A stretch of 64,000 nt of DNA from Gallionella sp. (GCA_023229845.1 JALNYK010000001.1:62001-126000); one strand, 5' to 3'. Numbered from the stretch's first letter, positions 42,839 through 51,770 are shown. Made by a program: numbers and translations. The notes: generated from the letters alone by a model not told the origin.

Positions 42839-43504
42839 TCAGCGCACATAGCCGAGAGCCTGCAGGGCATCGAAGATTTTCCCCGTCAGCAACGCATGGC
42901 CTTCCGCATTCGGGTGCAGCGGATCGACCTTCATCGCCGGATCGGATAACACCTCGGGGATCGCCTCTTCGATCAGCGGCACTCGATGTTTGTCGGCCAC
43001 CTTCAGGTAGAACTCGGGCGGCGACAGGTTCCGGAACACCGCCCCCGCGACGCTCGGCTGCGGCGTCGCAAGCAGCACCGCCGCAGCACCGGAGGCTTGG
43101 ACCATATCGAGTATCTGCCCCAGGTTGGCGACGGTCTCCGGTTCGGGGACATGGCGCAGCATGTCGTTACCGCCCAGCGTCACCAGCACCAGCACGGGCT
43201 GATGCTCTTCCAGCAGCGCCGGCAGCCGCGCCAGCGCATCGTCGCTCTTGTCGCCGCTCACGCCGCCGTTGACGACATCCCAACCCGTCCGCTCCGCCAG
43301 CAAGGCAGGCCAGGCCTGCTCAGGCGCCACGCCGGCGCCTGCGGTCAGGCTGTCGCCGAGCGCCAGCACCTTGCTGCCGGGGGGAAGCGCGGTCTGCTGC
43401 GGCTCGCTGCCGCAAGCGGCAAGCATCAATGCGCCGAAGACCAGCAGAATGACGCGCCCGAGAATGCCGGCCTCGAACCGGGTCGAACGAATGGGTGTAT
43501 TCAT
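42839..43504 (-). CDS. TesA-like SGNH arylesterase/lysophospholipase, lipoprotein
   Basis: 221 aa from the ATG at 43504 (AGGAG upstream). The lipobox LMLAAC (Cys31) predicts a lipoprotein. SGNH blocks: LALGDSLTAGAG (catalytic Ser), a Gly in GVSGDKSDD, TLGGND, and DPLHPNAEGH (Asp and His). This is the TesA family (thioesterase I/arylesterase), acting in the periplasm. Its 3' end faces the eCIS control region; it is on the same strand as the eCIS but 588 bp upstream. Confidence 0.9.
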   Translation of the reverse strand: MNTPIRSTRFEAGILGRVILLVFGALMLAACGSEPQQTALPPGSKVLALGDSLTAGAGVAPEQAWPALLAERTGWDVVNGGVSGDKSDDALARLPALLEEHQPVLVLVTLGGNDMLRHVPEPETVANLGQILDMVQASGAAAVLLATPQPSVAGAVFRNLSPPEFYLKVADKHRVPLIEEAIPEVLSDPAMKVDPLHPNAEGHALLTGKIFDALQALGYVR

Positions 43505-43609
43505 GGCAAGCTCCTGTAGCACCGCGAGACGCGCGCAACGATATTCTGGCATTATTCCCGCCGGTTGCACGCAACGACCGCCGTTCGGGAAAGATTGCAG
43601 GAGAAAATC

Positions 43610-43897
43610 ATGACGACTCAAGCAATGGACAGGAAAACGCTGCGCCTCGTGGTCCACGGCCGCGTACAAGGCGTGTATTTCCGCGACTCGATGCGCCGCG
43701 AAGCGCAAAGACTGGGCGTTTCGGGCTGGGTGCGCAACCGCGGCGACGGCTCCGTGGAAGCCGCGGTGCAAGGCGAACCGGCCGCGGTGGATGCCATCGT
43801 GAACTGGGCGCATCGCGGCCCGGACTATGCCCAAGTCGAACGCGTCGACATCGAGCCGCATCAGGGCGGTTACGCCGGCTTCGAAATCGTCGCGTAA
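43610..43897 (+). CDS. acyP: Acylphosphatase
   Basis: 95 aa from the ATG at 43610 with GGAG upstream; an earlier start at 43565 is not needed. The signature VHGRVQGVYFRDSMRREAQ, then GVSGWVRNRGDGSVEA, carries the catalytic Arg and Asn of acylphosphatases. It hydrolyses acyl phosphates in the cytoplasm. Divergent from the TesA-like gene, 105 bp apart. Confidence 0.95.
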   Translation: MTTQAMDRKTLRLVVHGRVQGVYFRDSMRREAQRLGVSGWVRNRGDGSVEAAVQGEPAAVDAIVNWAHRGPDYAQVERVDIEPHQGGYAGFEIVA

Positions 43898-44032
43898 CGA
43901 CTGCCGCTTTGGCTGTTGCGCGCCGGCTTGCGATTCGCTCCGGAGCAGGACTGATTGCGCGACAGTTTGCACGAAGCGCCGGCAATGGCATCATACGGAA
44001 ACCAGCTATCCGACCAGGTTACGCACATCAGC

Positions 44033-44800
44033 ATGTTTAAGCTAATGCAGTTCAATATGCAGTTCGGCCAGATGTGGGATGAGAACAATATCTATAACGC
44101 GCCGATAGACCTCGACCTCACGATAGGAGAAATTCGCCGCCGCGATGCCGACATCGTCATGCTGCAAGAGGTGGAACATGCGCAGCCCGGCGGCTTGCAG
44201 ATCGAGCCGCCGCCCAATTACACGCGACTGAAGGCCGCCCTCGAGGGCTATCACAGCTACTTTTCGTACCCGAAGGCCGATCCGCGCGAACTGCCTTTCG
44301 GCATAGGCTTGGCGATATTCTCGAAGACGCCGCTGCACGACATCTACCGTTGCGACCTGCCCTCGCCGCCCATCGAGTTCGAATTCGAAGGCGAGAAGAA
44401 GACGCCCACCGACCGTTTGCTCATCGGCGCAAAAACCGTGGTGGACGGACAAGAACTGCAGCTCTTCAACACCCATCTGCTGGCGTATTTCATGCTCAAC
44501 TCATCGGGCGAAGCGCATCCCGAACAACGCCGGCTCCTCGTCGAACAGGTGCGCCGCACCAACGGCCCCGCACTGATCGCGGGAGACTTCAACGCCAGCA
44601 ATTGCGCATCGCTGGTGCGCCAGTTCTCCGACGCGGGTTTCCAGACCGTGCAAGACACCGAGGTCACCTGGCGCTTCCGGCCCTATGTGCTCGACCATGT
44701 CTTCTACAGCAGGCATTTGCGCCCAGTACGCCACGCCGTGGAACCGACCATCGCCTCAGACCATCACATCCTGGTCGCGGAGTTCGAGTTCAAGGAATAG
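44033..44800 (+). CDS. Endonuclease/exonuclease/phosphatase family protein
   Basis: 255 aa from the ATG at 44033 (an in-frame ATG at 43985 is possible). Family motifs: LMQFNMQFGQ (Asn), VMLQEVEH (metal-binding Glu), NTHLL, IAGDFNASN (Asp/Asn), and a closing SDHHILVAEFEF (Asp-His). No signal peptide, so probably cytoplasmic. The substrate (nucleic acid, phosphoinositide or other phosphodiester) cannot be told from sequence. Confidence 0.88.
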   Translation: MFKLMQFNMQFGQMWDENNIYNAPIDLDLTIGEIRRRDADIVMLQEVEHAQPGGLQIEPPPNYTRLKAALEGYHSYFSYPKADPRELPFGIGLAIFSKTPLHDIYRCDLPSPPIEFEFEGEKKTPTDRLLIGAKTVVDGQELQLFNTHLLAYFMLNSSGEAHPEQRRLLVEQVRRTNGPALIAGDFNASNCASLVRQFSDAGFQTVQDTEVTWRFRPYVLDHVFYSRHLRPVRHAVEPTIASDHHILVAEFEFKE

Positions 44801-44839
44801 TTTCAGGCCGGGCCGGGCTTCTGAATCATCGCCAATCCA

Positions 44840-45253
44840 TCACTCCAGCACCCTGCCCCGCATACTCTTCAATGCCCCGCGCTTCGCCTTGCTGTCCATG
44901 CGCTTCTTCTGCGAACTGCGCGTCGGTTTGGTCGCGCGCCGCTCCGCAGGCAGCACCGCGATGCTCTGCACCAATTCCTTCAGGCGACGCAGCGCCTCGG
45001 TGCGATTCTTTTCCTGGCTGCGGGATTCCTGCGCCTTGATGACGACCACGCCGTCCTTGGTGATGCGCTGGTCGCTCAGTTGCAGCAGGCGCTGCTTGAA
45101 TTCCAGCGGCAGCGACGAGGCACCGATATCGAAACGCAGATGCACCGCGCTCGACACCTTGTTGACGTTCTGCCCGCCCGCACCCTGCGCGCGCACGGCG
45201 GTCATCTCGATCTCGTGATCGGCAATCAGGACGTTGTGCGCGATATAGAGCAT
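44840..45253 (-). CDS. arfB: Alternative ribosome-rescue factor / peptidyl-tRNA hydrolase ArfB
   Basis: 137 aa. GGQ motif in RAQGAGGQNVNKVSSAVHLR and a basic C-terminal tail (KPTRSSQKKRMDSKAKRGAL) that in ArfB enters the empty mRNA channel of stalled ribosomes. Length and layout match ArfB (YaeJ) rather than a full release factor. The 3' end converges with the endonuclease-family gene 39 bp away. Confidence 0.93.
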   Translation of the reverse strand: MLYIAHNVLIADHEIEMTAVRAQGAGGQNVNKVSSAVHLRFDIGASSLPLEFKQRLLQLSDQRITKDGVVVIKAQESRSQEKNRTEALRRLKELVQSIAVLPAERRATKPTRSSQKKRMDSKAKRGALKSMRGRVLE

Positions 45254-45259
45254 GCGAAG

Positions 45260-45382
45260 GCTAAAATAGAACTCGCGAAGTGATCCGTTCGCATCCTCGC
45301 CCGCTTGCGGGAGAGGATGAGGAGAGGGAAACGGTCATGGAAAATCTCATAATCAGAGGTGACATACCTGCCATGACCGTTA
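45260..45382. repeat. Dispersed TAACGTGAAACTCGCG repeat, intergenic copy
   Basis: Has GAACTCGCGAAG, TCCGTTCGC, CTCGCCCGCTTGCGGGAGAGG and an end ACATACCTGCCATGACCGTTA, matching the copy at 61538-61690 along its length. Its right end supplies the TAA stop of the M17 aminopeptidase gene. Confidence 0.8.
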
Positions 45383-46810
45383 GGCCGGCGACAGCATCGC
45401 CAGTCCCCAGCCCACACCGAAGCCGGTCACTTCGGACGCGACGATGCCCAAGCCCCCATCGCAGCGGCTGGACGACAGGTCCACATGCAGCCAAGGTGTG
45501 TCGTGCTCGACAAAGCGTTTGAGGAAGCGCGTCGCGAGGATGTGGTCGGCCTCGCCCGCCAGCGTGCACTGCTTGATGTCGGCGACCTTGGAATCGAGTT
45601 CGGCTTCGTAGTCCTCATCCTGCGGGAAGGCGCACAGGCGCTCGCCGGTTTGTTTCCCCGTGCTCACCGCGCGCTGCGCCAACTCGTCGCTGGTGGCGAA
45701 CACGCCAGAGTAGCGCGCGCCCAGCGCGGTCGCCATGCTGCCGGTCAGCGTCGCGAAATCGATCATCATGTCCGGCTTCGCGCGCGAAGCCAGCGTCAGC
45801 GTATCGGCCAGCACCATGCGACCCTCGGCGTCGGTGTGGATGATCTCGATGCTGGTGCCGTTCAGCGCCTTGACGATGTCGTTCTGCTTGTAGGCCTTGG
45901 GGCTGATGTGGTTCTGCGCCAGCGCCAGCCAGCAGTCGATGTTCACCGCCAGCTTCTGTTCGCTCGCCGCGAGCAGGATGCCGAGCGCGACCGCGGAGCC
46001 GTTCATGTCCTCGTGCATGTTGTGCATGTAGCGCGAAGGCTTCAGGTTGTGGCCGCCGGTGTCGAAGCAGATGCCCTTGCCGACCAGCGCGACGGTACGC
46101 TTCGCCTTCGGATGCTTGTACGACAGATGCACGATGGCCGCATCCTCCGGATCGCTGCCCTGCGCCACCGCGACGAACGCGCCTGCGCCCATCTTGCGCA
46201 GCTTCTTCATGTCGAACTCTTCGTGCTTCCAGCCGTTGTCCTGCGCCAGCGCCCTGATGCGAGTGCGGTACATGCCCGGCGTCAGCTCGTTCGGCGGCAG
46301 GATAGTCAGCTCGCGGCACAGCAGGTTGCCTTCCGCCTGCGCGCGCAAGGCGTCGAACGGCTTCTTGTCGATGCCGCCGACCAACGAAATCTTTTGCAAC
46401 GGCTTGCGCTCGTCCTTCTTCTTGTGCACCGGCAACAGCGCGCTATTCACCCAAGCGCCGTACACCGCCAGTTCGGCGGCGCGCTGCGCCGTCGCACCGG
46501 ACACATGGATCGCCAGCGCCTTCGGCTGCTCGTCCAGCAGCAATTGCAGCGCCTTGCGCACCAGCACCTGCTGCGCAAACGTGTCTTTGTCCGCATCCAG
46601 CATCGCCCAGGCCACCAGCGTCCCGTCCGCCGCATTCGCCGCGACCGGCGACTTCGCCAGTTCTTCCGCCTTCATGTCGCGGCGCTTGAGCACTGCGGCG
46701 AGCAGGTCGCCGTGCGGCGCATCTTTCGGCAGGGTCTTGCCCTTGGGAAGGACGATCAGTTGATGGGAGGCGGAAAGGGTGTTCGAAAAAGTCAGTTGGG
46801 CGAGGGGCAT
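45380..46810 (-). CDS. M17 family leucyl aminopeptidase
   Basis: 476 aa. Metal and active-site motifs: VALVGKGICFDTGGHNLKP, HEDMNGSAVALG, and IHTDAEGRMVLADTL (consensus NTDAEGRLVL). Two-metal cytosolic aminopeptidase releasing N-terminal residues. The N-terminal ~170 residues are the divergent M17 cap. A PepA-like or PepB-like subclass is not resolved. Its stop codon lies at the end of a dispersed repeat. Confidence 0.92.
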   Translation of the reverse strand: MPLAQLTFSNTLSASHQLIVLPKGKTLPKDAPHGDLLAAVLKRRDMKAEELAKSPVAANAADGTLVAWAMLDADKDTFAQQVLVRKALQLLLDEQPKALAIHVSGATAQRAAELAVYGAWVNSALLPVHKKKDERKPLQKISLVGGIDKKPFDALRAQAEGNLLCRELTILPPNELTPGMYRTRIRALAQDNGWKHEEFDMKKLRKMGAGAFVAVAQGSDPEDAAIVHLSYKHPKAKRTVALVGKGICFDTGGHNLKPSRYMHNMHEDMNGSAVALGILLAASEQKLAVNIDCWLALAQNHISPKAYKQNDIVKALNGTSIEIIHTDAEGRMVLADTLTLASRAKPDMMIDFATLTGSMATALGARYSGVFATSDELAQRAVSTGKQTGERLCAFPQDEDYEAELDSKVADIKQCTLAGEADHILATRFLKRFVEHDTPWLHVDLSSSRCDGGLGIVASEVTGFGVGWGLAMLSPA

Positions 46811-46902
46811 TATTTTCTCCGAGAATCGTACATGGATTATACGAGCATCCGCGTTTCAATATACCCCACGCCACCTGTCGCCGATCCACGCGAATGCTCG
46901 CT

Positions 46903-46908
46903 TATAAT
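46903..46908 (+). promoter_or_regulatory. Candidate -10 element before the Rieske-like/ankyrin gene
   Basis: A perfect TATAAT within CGCTTATAATCTGACC, about 60 bp upstream of the start at 46967. No good -35 was found at 16-18 bp spacing, so it may need an activator. Confidence 0.4.
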
Positions 46909-46966
46909 CTGACCTCCTAATAAATTAGCCAGCATCGACCACTGGATACATGAAAGAAAAATACAA

Positions 46967-47887
46967 ATGAATTTTTCCAAGATTATTCGCTTTGCCATCG
47001 GCATGACTGTATGTGGTTGCGCTCTAGCGACGGATGATTTCCCAGAGGGATACATCAAAAGACAGCTTGAGGCCGCAAAGACGCCTGTTGACGTCAATAT
47101 AGCTGATCTCAAATCCGGTGAACTGATGAGTGTGCAGTATCTGAACAGGCCTGTTTGGATTTATCGACGCACACCCCTAGATAAAGAATATCTGACAAAA
47201 CACGATAGCTCCTTGCTAGCCGACCCCGAGGGCAAAAATTCAATCCCGTCTATTGAAGCATCATACGGATCGACCTCTTCCTATGTTTGGTCTCGACTCC
47301 TACTCGCAGGCCAATCCATGATTGATACGACGCCTAGTCGCTCATTGAATGATGAGTACTTTGTGGTAGGGGGCTGGAGCCCTCTTTCTGGCTGTATGTT
47401 GACCTACCAATCTTCGGAAGAACGTCCAAAATCAACCGCCATCTTTCATGACCCATGCTCGGGTGCATCCTTCGATACTGCAGGAAGAATCCTCAAAGGT
47501 ACGCAGACCAGTTACAACTTATACCTCCTACCTTATAAATTTATAAACAAAACAACCTTGTCAATCGGGCTAAATAACTCAATGACTCTTCCCGAAATTC
47601 GGACTCCGGCAAGGGCATACCCAGAAATGACTCCTACCGAAAGGCTTATTACCGCCTGTCGTTACAACGATTTGGAAGCTGCAAAACAAGCACTGAAAGA
47701 CGGAGCCAATGCAAATTACTTTGAAATAGGGAAAGGCAGCCCACTTGATGCAGCAATTATTGGCAGTTCAATGAAAGTCATTGACTTTCTTATTGCCAAT
47801 GGTGCCAAACCAACCCCAAATTCGTTAAATGCGGCCCGTTTTATAGGTCGAACCGATTTGATACAGGTAATTAGTAAGATGCAGTAG
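46967..47887 (+). CDS. Rieske-derived protein lacking cluster ligands, fused to ankyrin repeats
   Basis: 306 aa with a hydrophobic N-terminus (IIRFAIGMTVCGCALA), probably a signal peptide. Residues 50-210 track a cytochrome bc1 Rieske protein: LNRPVWIYRRTP, LLADPEGKNS, DEYFVVGGW, then SGC, DPCSGASFDTAGRILKG and YNLYLLPY. The CTHLGC box has become WSPLSGC and the CPCHGS box DPCSGA, so all four iron-sulfur ligands (two Cys, two His) are absent while the two cysteines that form a disulfide in true Rieske proteins remain. The last ~90 residues form about two ankyrin repeats. The gene is AT-richer than its neighbours, suggesting transfer. Probable periplasmic protein-binding role (inference). Confidence 0.75.
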   Translation: MNFSKIIRFAIGMTVCGCALATDDFPEGYIKRQLEAAKTPVDVNIADLKSGELMSVQYLNRPVWIYRRTPLDKEYLTKHDSSLLADPEGKNSIPSIEASYGSTSSYVWSRLLLAGQSMIDTTPSRSLNDEYFVVGGWSPLSGCMLTYQSSEERPKSTAIFHDPCSGASFDTAGRILKGTQTSYNLYLLPYKFINKTTLSIGLNNSMTLPEIRTPARAYPEMTPTERLITACRYNDLEAAKQALKDGANANYFEIGKGSPLDAAIIGSSMKVIDFLIANGAKPTPNSLNAARFIGRTDLIQVISKMQ

Positions 47888-48006
47888 CCGGACCTTGACT
47901 AGATGCCCCACGAACACCCAATCCTTGCCCAGTCTGCGCCCTACCCTGTGCTAGCATTACGCCCCTGAAAAGCGTCGCCCGACGCCGTAATACGAAGAAT
48001 CACACC

Positions 48007-48801
48007 ATGCGCCAATACCTCGATTTAATGCAGCACGTCCTCGACCACGGAACGACAAAATCAGACCGCACCGGCACCGGCACGACCAGCGTGTTCGGCT
48101 ACCAGATGCGCTTCGATCTCTCCGAGGGCTTTCCGCTGGTCACCACGAAGAAGTGCCACCTGAAATCCATCGTTCATGAACTGCTGTGGTTCTTGCAGGG
48201 CAGCACCAACACCAAATACCTCAAGGACAACGGCGTTTCGATCTGGGACGAATGGGCGGACGAGAGCGGCAACCTCGGGCCGGTGTACGGCAAGCAGTGG
48301 CGCTCATGGGAGGCGGTGGATGGGCGCGTAATCGACCAGATCAAGATCGCGGTGGATCAGTTGAAGAACAACCCAGATTCGCGCCGCATCATCGTCTCGG
48401 CCTGGAACGTGGGCGAGCTGGACCGGATGGCGCTGGCACCCTGCCATGCGTTCTTCCAGTTCTACGTCGCCGATGGCAAGCTGTCCTGCCAGCTCTACCA
48501 GCGCAGCGCCGACATCTTCCTCGGCGTGCCGTTCAACATCGCCTCGTATGCCTTGCTGACGATGATGATGGCGCAGGTGTGCGGGCTGGAATACGGCGAC
48601 TTCGTGCACACCTTCGGCGACGCGCACCTGTATTCCAACCACATGGAGCAGACCGCACTGCAACTGTCGCGCGAGCCGCGCGCGCTGCCGACGATGAAGA
48701 TCAACCCTGAAGTGAAAGACATCTTCGGCTTCAGGTTCGATGACTTCACGCTGGAAGGCTACGACCCGCATCCGGCGATCAAGGCGCCGGTGGCGGTCTA
48801 G
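48007..48801 (+). CDS. thyA: Thymidylate synthase
   Basis: 264 aa, the same length as the E. coli enzyme. Motifs: DRTGTGTTSVFGYQMRFDLS, the catalytic Cys in LAPCHAFFQFYV, CQLYQRSADIFLGVPFNIAS, and HLYSNHMEQ. It makes dTMP from dUMP with methylene-tetrahydrofolate. FolA, which regenerates tetrahydrofolate, lies 2.3 kb downstream, separated by the pyruvate kinase-like gene and repeats. Confidence 0.97.
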   Translation: MRQYLDLMQHVLDHGTTKSDRTGTGTTSVFGYQMRFDLSEGFPLVTTKKCHLKSIVHELLWFLQGSTNTKYLKDNGVSIWDEWADESGNLGPVYGKQWRSWEAVDGRVIDQIKIAVDQLKNNPDSRRIIVSAWNVGELDRMALAPCHAFFQFYVADGKLSCQLYQRSADIFLGVPFNIASYALLTMMMAQVCGLEYGDFVHTFGDAHLYSNHMEQTALQLSREPRALPTMKINPEVKDIFGFRFDDFTLEGYDPHPAIKAPVAV

Positions 48802-48830
48802 TCCAACGCAATGAACCCGGATCGTTCATT

Positions 48831-48986
48831 AGGCCGTCATACCGGCGAAGGCCGGTATCCAGCGATGAAAAATCCGCCGCGAAGCGGACAAAGCCCTGAT
48901 TTTGTCCCACTTGCGTGGGAAATTTTTAATCATTCTAGATTCCGGCCTTCGCCGGAATGACGTAGTTTTTCTAACGGATAATCTGG
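48831..48986. repeat. MITE-like repeat, copy 1
   Basis: Bounded by inverted ends AGGCCGTCATACCGGCGAAG and TTCGCCGGAATGACG, with an interior including TCCCACTTGCGTGGGAAA. It is matched along its length by 50862-51083. Its last bases (CTAACGGATAATCTGGG) run directly into the start codon of the pyruvate kinase-like gene, so the element may supply the translation-initiation region. Confidence 0.75.
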
Positions 48987-48987
48987 G

Positions 48988-50862
48988 ATGAACGCCTCCC
49001 CTCTCGCGAACAGTGCACTCGACGACAAGCAGTTGCTGAAGCTGCTGGCCGAGCTGAAGCGCATACGCGCGAAGGTCAAGAAGACGCAGAAGGCCTGTCT
49101 CGAAGCATGGCAGCCGCATATCCACTGGCGCGGCTTCAAACCCTCCGCGCAGAACATGGCGGCCTACATCGGGCTGCGCCGCCAGGACCTGCGGCCCGTA
49201 CAGGCGCAACTCGCCGCCCTCGGCCTGTCGTCGCTCGGGCGCACCGAGGAGCATGTGCTCGCGAACCTGGAGGCCGTCATCCAGGCGCTGAAGGCGCTGA
49301 CCGGCGAGCGTCCAGAATCGAAGAAGATACAGTCCACCGCCAACGCCTTTGCCAAGACCGCCGCCCACCTGAACAAGCTGACCAAACGGCTGCTGGGCAA
49401 CGCACCGAAAAACCGCACGGTGCGCATCATGGTGACGCTGCCCGGCGAGGCCGCCACGGACTATGGGTTCGTCAGGGAACTGGTCAAGCGCGGCATGGAT
49501 TCCGCCCGCATCAACTGCGCGCACGACACGCCGGAGAGCTGGCGCAAGATGGCGGCCTTCGTCCGTCAGGCGGAGAAGGAGACCGGACGTTCCTGCAAGA
49601 TACTGATGGACCTCGCGGGACAGAAACTGCGCACCGGCCCGGTCGCGTTCGACCACGGCGTGGTCCGCCTCAAGCCGCGGCGCGACAGCCGCGGCTCCTT
49701 CCTCGAATCCGCGACGGTGGTGCTGGATGCCGGCGGCGCGCCGGGCCGCGAAGCCATCAAGGACGTGCTAGGCAACCGCTTGCCGGCGCGAGTGAGCGTC
49801 GATCCCGCGTGGCTGAAGCGACTGAAGAAGGGCGACAAGATTTCGCTGACCGACCTGCGCGGCAAGGCGGTCACGCTGATTGTGGAAGAGCGGCTGTCCA
49901 AACTCGAAGTGCTCGCCTCGTCGCGCAACTCCGCGTATCTGGAAGAGGGCAGCGTGCTGCGCCATGCGGACGCCGAATGCAAGGCGGGCGCGGTGATCGC
50001 GCCGCCGGTCGACATCCTGTTGCGCATCGGCGACATGCTGCAACTGACCCGCAAGCCGCTGCCGGGCGAACCGGCCAAGATCGACGAGGCGAACGGCCGC
50101 CTTATCCCCGCCCATATCTCCTGCGCGGAGCCGGCCATCTTCGACTGTCTCAAGAAGGGCCAGCGGGTGCTGATCGACGACGGCCATATCTGCGCCGAAG
50201 TCGCCGAGTTGAACGACGAAGGCGCGCTACTGAAGATCACCCGCGCCCGCTCGCAGGGATCGAAGCTCGCGCCCGAGAAGGGGCTGAACTTCCCGGACAC
50301 CAACATCGCCCTGCCCGCGCTCACAGGGAAGGATCGCGAGGACCTGGACTGCATCGTCAAGCATGCCGACATCGTCGGCTATTCCTTCGTCCAGTCCGGC
50401 GAAGACATGCAGTTGCTGATAGCCGAACTGGCGAAGCGCGGCGCGGACAAGCTGGGCATCGTCGCCAAGATCGAGACCAAACTCGCATTGAAGAACCTGC
50501 CCGAGATCATCATCCGCAGCGCGGGCAGCCACCCGTTCGGCGTGATGATCGCGCGCGGCGACCTGGCCGTCGAACTGGGCTATGAGCAGCTGGCCGAAAC
50601 CCAGGAAGAAATCATGTGGCTGTGCGAGGCGGCCCAGGTGCCGGTGATCTGGGCGACGCAGGTGCTGGAAGGGCTGGTCAAACAGAACATGCTGACCCGC
50701 GCCGAAGTCACCGATGCCGCGATGGCGGAACGCGCCGAATGCATCATGCTGAACAAGGGGCCGTTCGTGCTGGACGCGATCGCGGTGCTGGACATCATCG
50801 TCGCCAGCATGCACTCCCACCAGAAAAAGAAAAGCTCGCAGATGCGCGCGCTGCAGTGGTGA
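48988..50862 (+). CDS. Pyruvate kinase-family protein with N-terminal extension
   Basis: 624 aa, longer than the usual ~470. The first ~130 residues are a helical extension unlike the core. Core motifs: VRIMVTLPGEAATDYGFV, RINCAHDTPESWRKM, IVAKIETKLAL (catalytic Lys and a metal-binding Glu), GVMIARGDLAVELGY (metal-binding Asp), and WATQVLEGLV. The B domain between is enlarged. The allosteric C domain looks absent, as the protein ends soon after the barrel (HQKKKSSQMRALQW). Expected reaction: PEP + ADP to pyruvate + ATP; activity of this divergent form is inferred. Confidence 0.85.
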   Translation: MNASPLANSALDDKQLLKLLAELKRIRAKVKKTQKACLEAWQPHIHWRGFKPSAQNMAAYIGLRRQDLRPVQAQLAALGLSSLGRTEEHVLANLEAVIQALKALTGERPESKKIQSTANAFAKTAAHLNKLTKRLLGNAPKNRTVRIMVTLPGEAATDYGFVRELVKRGMDSARINCAHDTPESWRKMAAFVRQAEKETGRSCKILMDLAGQKLRTGPVAFDHGVVRLKPRRDSRGSFLESATVVLDAGGAPGREAIKDVLGNRLPARVSVDPAWLKRLKKGDKISLTDLRGKAVTLIVEERLSKLEVLASSRNSAYLEEGSVLRHADAECKAGAVIAPPVDILLRIGDMLQLTRKPLPGEPAKIDEANGRLIPAHISCAEPAIFDCLKKGQRVLIDDGHICAEVAELNDEGALLKITRARSQGSKLAPEKGLNFPDTNIALPALTGKDREDLDCIVKHADIVGYSFVQSGEDMQLLIAELAKRGADKLGIVAKIETKLALKNLPEIIIRSAGSHPFGVMIARGDLAVELGYEQLAETQEEIMWLCEAAQVPVIWATQVLEGLVKQNMLTRAEVTDAAMAERAECIMLNKGPFVLDAIAVLDIIVASMHSHQKKKSSQMRALQW

Positions 50863-51083
50863 GGCCGTCATACCGGCGAATAACCAGCGACTTGGCTGGC
50901 GTTGTTTGCCAGCTTAGTCGAATGGCTAGTAGTTCCATCAGGCCGGTATCCAGCAATGAAAAAATACGCCGCGTAGCGGACAAACTCATATTTTGACCCA
51001 CTTGCGTGGGAAACTATAATTGTTCTGGATTCCGGCCTTCGCCGGAATGACGTAAATTTTTCTAATGGACAATCTGGGATAAT
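50862..51083. repeat. MITE-like repeat, copy 2, with a nested REP-like hairpin
   Basis: Same element as 48831-48986 but interrupted after CCGTCATACCGGCGA by about 61 bp (50880-50940) that match the REP-like hairpin at 15671-15721 in reverse orientation. It starts at the last base of the pyruvate kinase stop codon region and ends before folA. Confidence 0.75.
50880..50940 (-). repeat. REP-like hairpin, copy B, nested
   Basis: Reads TAACCAGCGACTTGGCTGG and ends CTTAGTCGAATGGCTAGTAG; reverse-complement match of the copy at 15671-15721. Confidence 0.75.
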
Positions 51084-51113
51084 CCCGCATCCCAATCGAC
51101 CCGAGCTTTTCCG

Positions 51114-51617
51114 ATGACCACCAACCTAACCCCTCGTCTCTCCATCATCGTCGCGATGGCGAAGAACCGCACCATAGGCGTGGACAACACGCTGCCCTGG
51201 CGCTGCCCGGAAGACCTGAAGCACTTCAAGGCTCTGACGATGGGGCATCACATGATCATGGGGCGCAAGACCTACGACTCCATCGGCAAGCCGCTGCCGG
51301 GGCGCACGACGGTGGTGGTCACGCGCAACCGCGACCTGCAGGTTCCCGGCTGCGTGACGACCCATACGCTGGAGCAGTCCATCGCGGCTTGTGCCGGCGA
51401 CGAAATGGCATTCATCGTCGGCGGCGCGGAGCTTTACGCGCAGGCGCTGCCGCTGGTGGACACGCTGTACATCACCGAGATCCAGCAGGACATCGAGGGC
51501 GACGCGCACTTCCCGGAATTCGACAAGACCGAGTGGCAGGAAGTCTCGCGCGAGATGCGCATACAGGAAACGCCGCAGCCGCTGGAATACCACTTCGTTT
51601 GCTATCGGCGTAAGTAA
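51114..51617 (+). CDS. folA: Dihydrofolate reductase
   Basis: 167 aa. Motifs: AMAKNRTIGVDNTLPWRCPE, DLKHFKALTMGHHMIMGRKT, YDSIGKPLPGRTTVVVTRN, FIVGGAELYAQALP. Reduces dihydrofolate to tetrahydrofolate; completes the ThyA cycle. Its upstream region is largely a dispersed repeat and no strong Shine-Dalgarno is visible. Confidence 0.97.
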   Translation: MTTNLTPRLSIIVAMAKNRTIGVDNTLPWRCPEDLKHFKALTMGHHMIMGRKTYDSIGKPLPGRTTVVVTRNRDLQVPGCVTTHTLEQSIAACAGDEMAFIVGGAELYAQALPLVDTLYITEIQQDIEGDAHFPEFDKTEWQEVSREMRIQETPQPLEYHFVCYRRK

Positions 51618-51678
51618 TCAGTCCGTTCGGCCTGAGCATGTCGAAGGCCGCAATCCTTTCATCACGGATAATCCGATA

Positions 51679-51770
51679 GGCCGTCATCGATGGAGCTACC
51701 AGCCACTCGACTAAGCCCGCAAGCGGGCAAGTCGCTGGTTATCCGGTGGAAGCCGGAATGACGGCCTGAT
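51679..51770. repeat. Reduced MITE-like end with REP-like hairpin, copy C
   Basis: Starts AGGCCGTCATCG and ends GAAGCCGGAATGACGGCCT, the ends of the MITE-like family. Inside, CTACCAGCCACTCGACTAAG and GCAAGTCGCTGGTTATCC match the REP-like family with a perfect CCCGC/GCGGG tip. Lies between folA and the chemoreceptor gene (convergent) and may help separate them. Confidence 0.7.

Noticed and set aside
48829..49656. A 275-aa minus-strand open frame over the pyruvate kinase start
   Set aside because: It is antisense to a clear gene and its end translates a dispersed repeat.
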